Source: Deltaproteobacteria bacterium
GTDB lineage: Bacteria > Desulfobacterota > Syntrophia > Syntrophales > UBA2210
Direction: 5' to 3'
DNA length: 6,173 nt
Assembly: GCA_016935935.1 (NCBI GenBank)
Contig: JAFGPZ010000026.1
Location: 1-6,173 of the forward strand
A program made the translations under genes and the position numbers. The notes under the pieces were generated by a model that worked only from the letters and a program-made list of their open reading frames with translations, did not search any database and was not told where the DNA came from. Positions 5,153 through 6,173 of this stretch are shown here, in pieces (the stretch's first letter is position 1; every line of letters starts with the position of its first letter).

Positions 5153-5890
5153 ATGAAGACTATGCGAAAAATTATCAAGATAGACGAAGATAAATGCGAC
5201 GGCTGCGGGCTTTGCGTGCCGGCTTGCGCCGAAGGAGCCATACATATCGTGGATGGAAGGGCAAGGCTCGTGGCTGAACGTTACTGCGACGGCCTCGGGG
5301 CTTGCCTCGGTGAATGTCCCCGCGATGCCCTTGAAATAGTAGACGCTGATGTAGAAGAGTTTGATGAAGATACCGCCGGACAACATCTTAAAGAGATAAA
5401 ATCACCGGCAGAACAGGAAATGCCGGCATCGGCAGGTGGGTGCCCTTCGGCCCGTATTGGGAACTTCCGAAAATTGTCACCGTGCAGCGAGGCAAATCTG
5501 CCCCATAGTCAAATCGCCGCCGGATCGGAACTCTCTAACTGGCCCGTACAGATCAGCCTTGTACCTCCCGAAGCTCCTTTCCTTAGGAACGCTGATATTC
5601 TCGTAGCCGCAGACTGTTCTCCCCTGGCATATGCAAATTTCCACCGGGATTTTCTCAAGGGGAAGGTAGTACTCATGGGATGCCCTAAATTCGACGACTC
5701 ACGGGCCTATATTGAGAAATTCGCACAGATCTTTCGTGAGGCTTATATCAAAAGCATCACTGTGATAGTCATGGAAGTCCCCTGCTGTCAGGGGATGCCC
5801 GTTATCCTCAAGAAAGCAATGGAACTGGCAGGTAAAAACATACCGATGGAACAGAAAACTGTTAGCACCAAAGGAAAAATCCTTCACTGA
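5153..5890 (+). CDS. 4Fe-4S ferredoxin-type cysteine-rich protein
   Basis: A 245-residue cytoplasmic iron-sulfur protein of a family common in anaerobes, often annotated only as a 4Fe-4S dicluster-domain protein. The N-terminal ferredoxin domain has a complete C15-x2-C18-x2-C21-x3-C25. Its second motif is C45-x5-C51-x3-C55-P, where Leu48 occupies the expected second Cys position. An acidic linker (about 64-95) leads to G-G-C97-P. A C-terminal alpha/beta domain (about 129-245) begins W-P-V-Q-I and carries A-A-D-C155, G-C177-P-K-F-D-D and V-P-C211-C212-Q-G, further potential metal or redox ligands. The ATG at 5153 follows GAGG (5141-5144) at 8 bases; the in-frame ATG at 5102 lies before the predicted transcription start. 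In my recollection of the family, such genes sit beside CRP/FNR regulators and hybrid-cluster protein genes, hinting at nitrosative or redox stress. The biochemical function is unknown. Confidence 0.88.
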   Translation: MKTMRKIIKIDEDKCDGCGLCVPACAEGAIHIVDGRARLVAERYCDGLGACLGECPRDALEIVDADVEEFDEDTAGQHLKEIKSPAEQEMPASAGGCPSARIGNFRKLSPCSEANLPHSQIAAGSELSNWPVQISLVPPEAPFLRNADILVAADCSPLAYANFHRDFLKGKVVLMGCPKFDDSRAYIEKFAQIFREAYIKSITVIVMEVPCCQGMPVILKKAMELAGKNIPMEQKTVSTKGKILH

Positions 5891-6173
5891 AATGTGTCTG
5901 TCTTTAGCACCTTGAAATGAGAAATCTATCCATGGCAGCTTTTTCTACAGCATGGATCGGGTTAATATGGAGGCAAAAGAAGTATTTTGCGTGAAATGTG
6001 ACAGAGAAACAATATCTGCTCTTTCTGAAGGGCGTGATATGTCTGTAATGTTATCGCTTTTTAGTGGAATAAAATTTTTTGCTGCACCATGTGATTCATT
6101 CTGTGTTATAGATATTTTTTCGAACTGATAGAGTCCATACTGGGCTTAAGAGTAATGCATGGTCACTCCTTAA
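5891..6173. other. Right-edge region of 283 bases
   Basis: Apart from the small candidate ORF at 5967-6128, nothing is recognised. No hairpin followed by a T run marks the end of the ferredoxin-like gene. The last bases contain, on the minus strand, AAGGAG followed by ATG, but that frame stops after four codons. Confidence 0.4.
5967..6128 (+). CDS. Small cysteine-containing ORF, hypothetical
   Basis: A 53-codon frame, or 58 codons from the in-frame ATG at 5952. It reads as a short protein with C8-x2-C11 near its start and C42-x3-C46 near its end, an arrangement compatible with a small zinc or iron-sulfur site. It lies 76 bases after the ferredoxin-like gene on the same strand and could be co-transcribed. 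No good ribosome site precedes either ATG, the sequence is AT-rich, and I recognise no family. It may instead be a remnant or chance frame. Confidence 0.3.
   Translation: MEAKEVFCVKCDRETISALSEGRDMSVMLSLFSGIKFFAAPCDSFCVIDIFSN

Noticed and set aside
5872..5890. AAGGA-AAAA-TCCTT hairpin at the end of the ferredoxin-like gene as a terminator
   Set aside because: The stem is 5 bases, lies inside the coding sequence and has no following T run.

Overview
The window carries seven protein-coding genes or candidates. They suggest an obligately or largely anaerobic bacterium that uses selenocysteine. A Desulfobacterota lineage, perhaps syntrophic and Syntrophus-like, would fit the mix of a selenoprotein peroxiredoxin, acyl-CoA metabolism, a DNR-like CRP/FNR regulator and an unusual cysteine-rich ferredoxin-like protein. 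The taxonomic guess is inference; no rRNA or tRNA is present to support it.

Left edge (1-403, minus strand): a peroxiredoxin-like gene runs off the window. It looks broken, because its frame meets TGA at codon 46. Translation continues in the same frame for 88 codons to the edge and stays homologous-looking peroxiredoxin throughout. The TGA sits exactly where the first cysteine of a C-P-Y-C redox motif belongs, and a SECIS-like hairpin follows it. I annotate it as a selenoprotein (U46-P-Y-C49), not as a pseudogene. A possible promoter with a palindrome lies upstream.

Middle (613-4045, minus strand): three genes point the same way. In transcription order they are an MFS transporter, an acetoacetate decarboxylase (ADC) family protein and an acyl-CoA dehydrogenase (ACAD). 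ADC and ACAD are 1 base apart and probably translationally coupled. The transporter lies 177 bases upstream of ADC and may be co-transcribed or separate. Together they suggest uptake and oxidation of an organic acid through its CoA ester; the substrate cannot be read from the sequence. The ACAD has Asp where family members usually have the catalytic Glu. A good sigma-70-like promoter lies about 175 bases upstream of the transporter.

Right (4349-5890): a CRP/FNR-type regulator (minus) and a 4Fe-4S ferredoxin-like protein (plus) are divergent. Between them is a perfect palindrome, TTGACTTAAGTCAA, matching what an E-x-x-S-R recognition helix of the FNR/DNR type binds. Its centre is 41.5 bases from a start point predicted from a -10-like box for the ferredoxin gene (class II activator geometry), and it overlaps a plausible -35 for the regulator itself. 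The simplest model is that the regulator activates the iron-sulfur gene and represses itself.

Right edge (5891-6173): only a weakly supported small cysteine-containing ORF is visible.
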